The notes beneath the pieces are model-generated. The model was not told the DNA's origin. It did not search any database and worked only from the letters and a program-made list of their open reading frames with translations. 64,000 nucleotides of DNA from Bacteriovoracaceae bacterium (GTDB taxonomy: Bacteria; Bdellovibrionota; Bacteriovoracia; Bacteriovoracales; Bacteriovoracaceae), in contig JADHTQ010000008.1 in assembly GCA_016784965.1 (NCBI GenBank), positions 1 to 64,000 of the forward strand, read 5' to 3'. This document shows, piece after piece, positions 63,090-64,000 of this stretch. Made by a program: the position numbers and the translations under genes. Numbering within the stretch: position 1 is the first letter of the stretch; every line of letters begins with the position of its first letter.

Positions 63090-64000
63090 ATGGTAGTAAG
63101 ATATAAAACATACCAAAGGCTCATGGCCCATCGAGTGCGCGAGATATTAATTATCTCAAGTCCATATGATGCCTTTATAATGGAAGAAGATGGCGGCTTA
63201 ATCGAACATGTTTTCATGAAGTTTAGAGGAATCAGTTTGGTTGAACCACCACGCTTTAGCGTCGTCCCCACTGCTACAGAAGCACTTGCCATGCTTAAAA
63301 AACACAGTTTTGACTTGGTTGTTACCATGCCAAGACTGCTTAGAATGGACACCATTACTTTTGGTAGAGAGATTAAAAAAATACGCCCAGAATGCCCTGT
63401 GGTGTTGTTGGTACAAAATGCCAAGGGTTTAGTACAATTTCCTAGAGTAATGCCTCCAGATAGCATCGACAAAATGTTTTTGTGGTCAGGAGATAGAAAC
63501 ATTCTTTGGACAATCCTCAAATGGCATGAGGATCGCATGAATGCACCATACGACACTAAAGATGCGATGGTGCGTGTTTTAATTTTAATCGAGGATTCAC
63601 CCTATTACTACTCTTCTATTTTGCCCATTCTGTATAAGGCCATTGTAGATCAGACCCAAGACGTAATGGATGATAGTTTAAATGAAGAACATCGATTACT
63701 AAAACTGAGAGCGCGTACTAAGATCTTGCTGGCAAATAATTATGAAGAAGCCATGGCCTTGTATAATAAGTATCGTCCATACCTTTTGGGTATATTCTCT
63801 GATACACGTTTTCCCAGGGGAGGCAAGGAGGATGCAGAAGCAGGCCTTAAATTTTTAAAATTAGTAGGTGATGAGCTTCCCGATCTGCCGCTACTTTTAC
63901 TTAGTAGTGAAGATAGCAATTATGAAAAGTCTCAATTTTTGAGAGTTAAGTTTCTTCACAAAAATTCTCATTCTCTACATTTAGATATTAAGAAATTTCT
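63090..64000 (+). CDS. Receiver-like N-terminus of a large protein, truncated by window end (PEP/pyruvate-binding type suspected)
   Basis: Open from ATG at 63090 to the edge (303 full codons, no stop). It begins RYKTYQRLMAHRVREILIIS, then SPYDAFIMEEDGG. Two receiver-like (CheY-fold) domains follow: FDLVVTMPRLLRMD at about 75 and LLGIFSDTRFPRGG at about 230. I recall this N-terminus in proteins of deltaproteobacteria that carry a PEP-synthase/PPDK-like domain downstream, but that part is outside the window. No strong ribosome site. Five bases after the fusion gene's stop, so possibly same transcript. Confidence 0.6.
   Translation, partial: MVVRYKTYQRLMAHRVREILIISSPYDAFIMEEDGGLIEHVFMKFRGISLVEPPRFSVVPTATEALAMLKKHSFDLVVTMPRLLRMDTITFGREIKKIRPECPVVLLVQNAKGLVQFPRVMPPDSIDKMFLWSGDRNILWTILKWHEDRMNAPYDTKDAMVRVLILIEDSPYYYSSILPILYKAIVDQTQDVMDDSLNEEHRLLKLRARTKILLANNYEEAMALYNKYRPYLLGIFSDTRFPRGGKEDAEAGLKFLKLVGDELPDLPLLLLSSEDSNYEKSQFLRVKFLHKNSHSLHLDIKKF

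Noticed and set aside
63047-63556. 169-codon minus-strand frame
   Set aside because: Antisense of the receiver-like gene, whose plus-strand frame has coherent domains and no stop to the edge.
1-64000. tRNA, rRNA, insertion sequence or prophage
   Set aside because: No cloverleaf, rRNA block, transposase, integrase or terminal repeats were seen by eye.

Overview
The window looks like chromosome from a Gram-negative, low-GC predatory or marine bacterium of the Bdellovibrionota, most like Bacteriovorax/Halobacteriovorax. This is inferred from gene content; no rRNA or marker was available to prove it. Supporting features are the many Sec-exported proteins of no recognisable family, an alpha-2-macroglobulin, pilin-like and outer-membrane proteins, System II cytochrome c maturation, sodium-coupled transporters (SNF, AGCS, SSS), a PHB-depolymerase-like esterase and an AT-rich code with frequent GTG and TTG starts. 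I saw no tRNA, rRNA, CRISPR array or insertion sequence.

Layout. 0.2-2.4 kb: a Schlafen/AlbA_2-type regulator with an operator-like repeat array at its promoter, then a truncated outer-membrane fragment. 2.7-7.0 kb: the most unusual locus, four tightly packed genes for exported proteins: a Hint-domain protein, a membrane-anchored protein, a subtilase-like lipoprotein with an altered Asp motif, and a protein with MACPF/CDC-like pore-former motifs. 7.0-12.8 kb: rubredoxin (54 aa), a small secreted protein, a pilin-like protein with a collagen-like stretch, a GT-C glycosyltransferase, a compact SF2 helicase and small orphans. 12.7-17.0 kb: minus-strand operon for an acyltransferase-like membrane protein, ResB, CcsA and RseC. 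17-25.9 kb: an acetyltransferase, secreted unknowns (one with an RG-rich tail), an outer-membrane barrel, a class A penicillin-binding protein, and rph-rdgB closed by a terminator. 25.9-35.7 kb: a 1916-aa alpha-2-macroglobulin whose thioester motif is degenerate, a HAD phosphatase, a hybrid histidine kinase and a lipoprotein.

35.7-41.1 kb is a minus-strand amino-acid unit: MetP/MetS-like transporter (including a 27-aa small subunit), an AGCS symporter, DUF1015 and a SerA-like dehydrogenase. 41.3-46.1 kb: a secreted EEP-fold protein with degraded active-site motifs, a NamZ/DUF1343 protein, and thyA-folA-plsC. 46.1-54.3 kb: a secreted PHB-depolymerase-like esterase diverges from a five-gene operon (KAS III-like, SDR, CoA-transferase, second KAS III-like, sodium:solute symporter) headed by a GC-rich, possibly structured leader. 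Together these could scavenge polyhydroxybutyrate or another short hydroxy/keto acid from prey. 54.3-57.6 kb: a small lipoprotein, an amidohydrolase, an orphan DNA methyltransferase, a NUDIX hydrolase and a cNMP-binding protein. 57.9-63.1 kb: a three-gene NuoE/NuoF/(NuoG-GltD) operon resembling a ferredoxin/NADH/NADPH transhydrogenase of the Stn/Nfn type. A receiver-like protein runs off the right edge.
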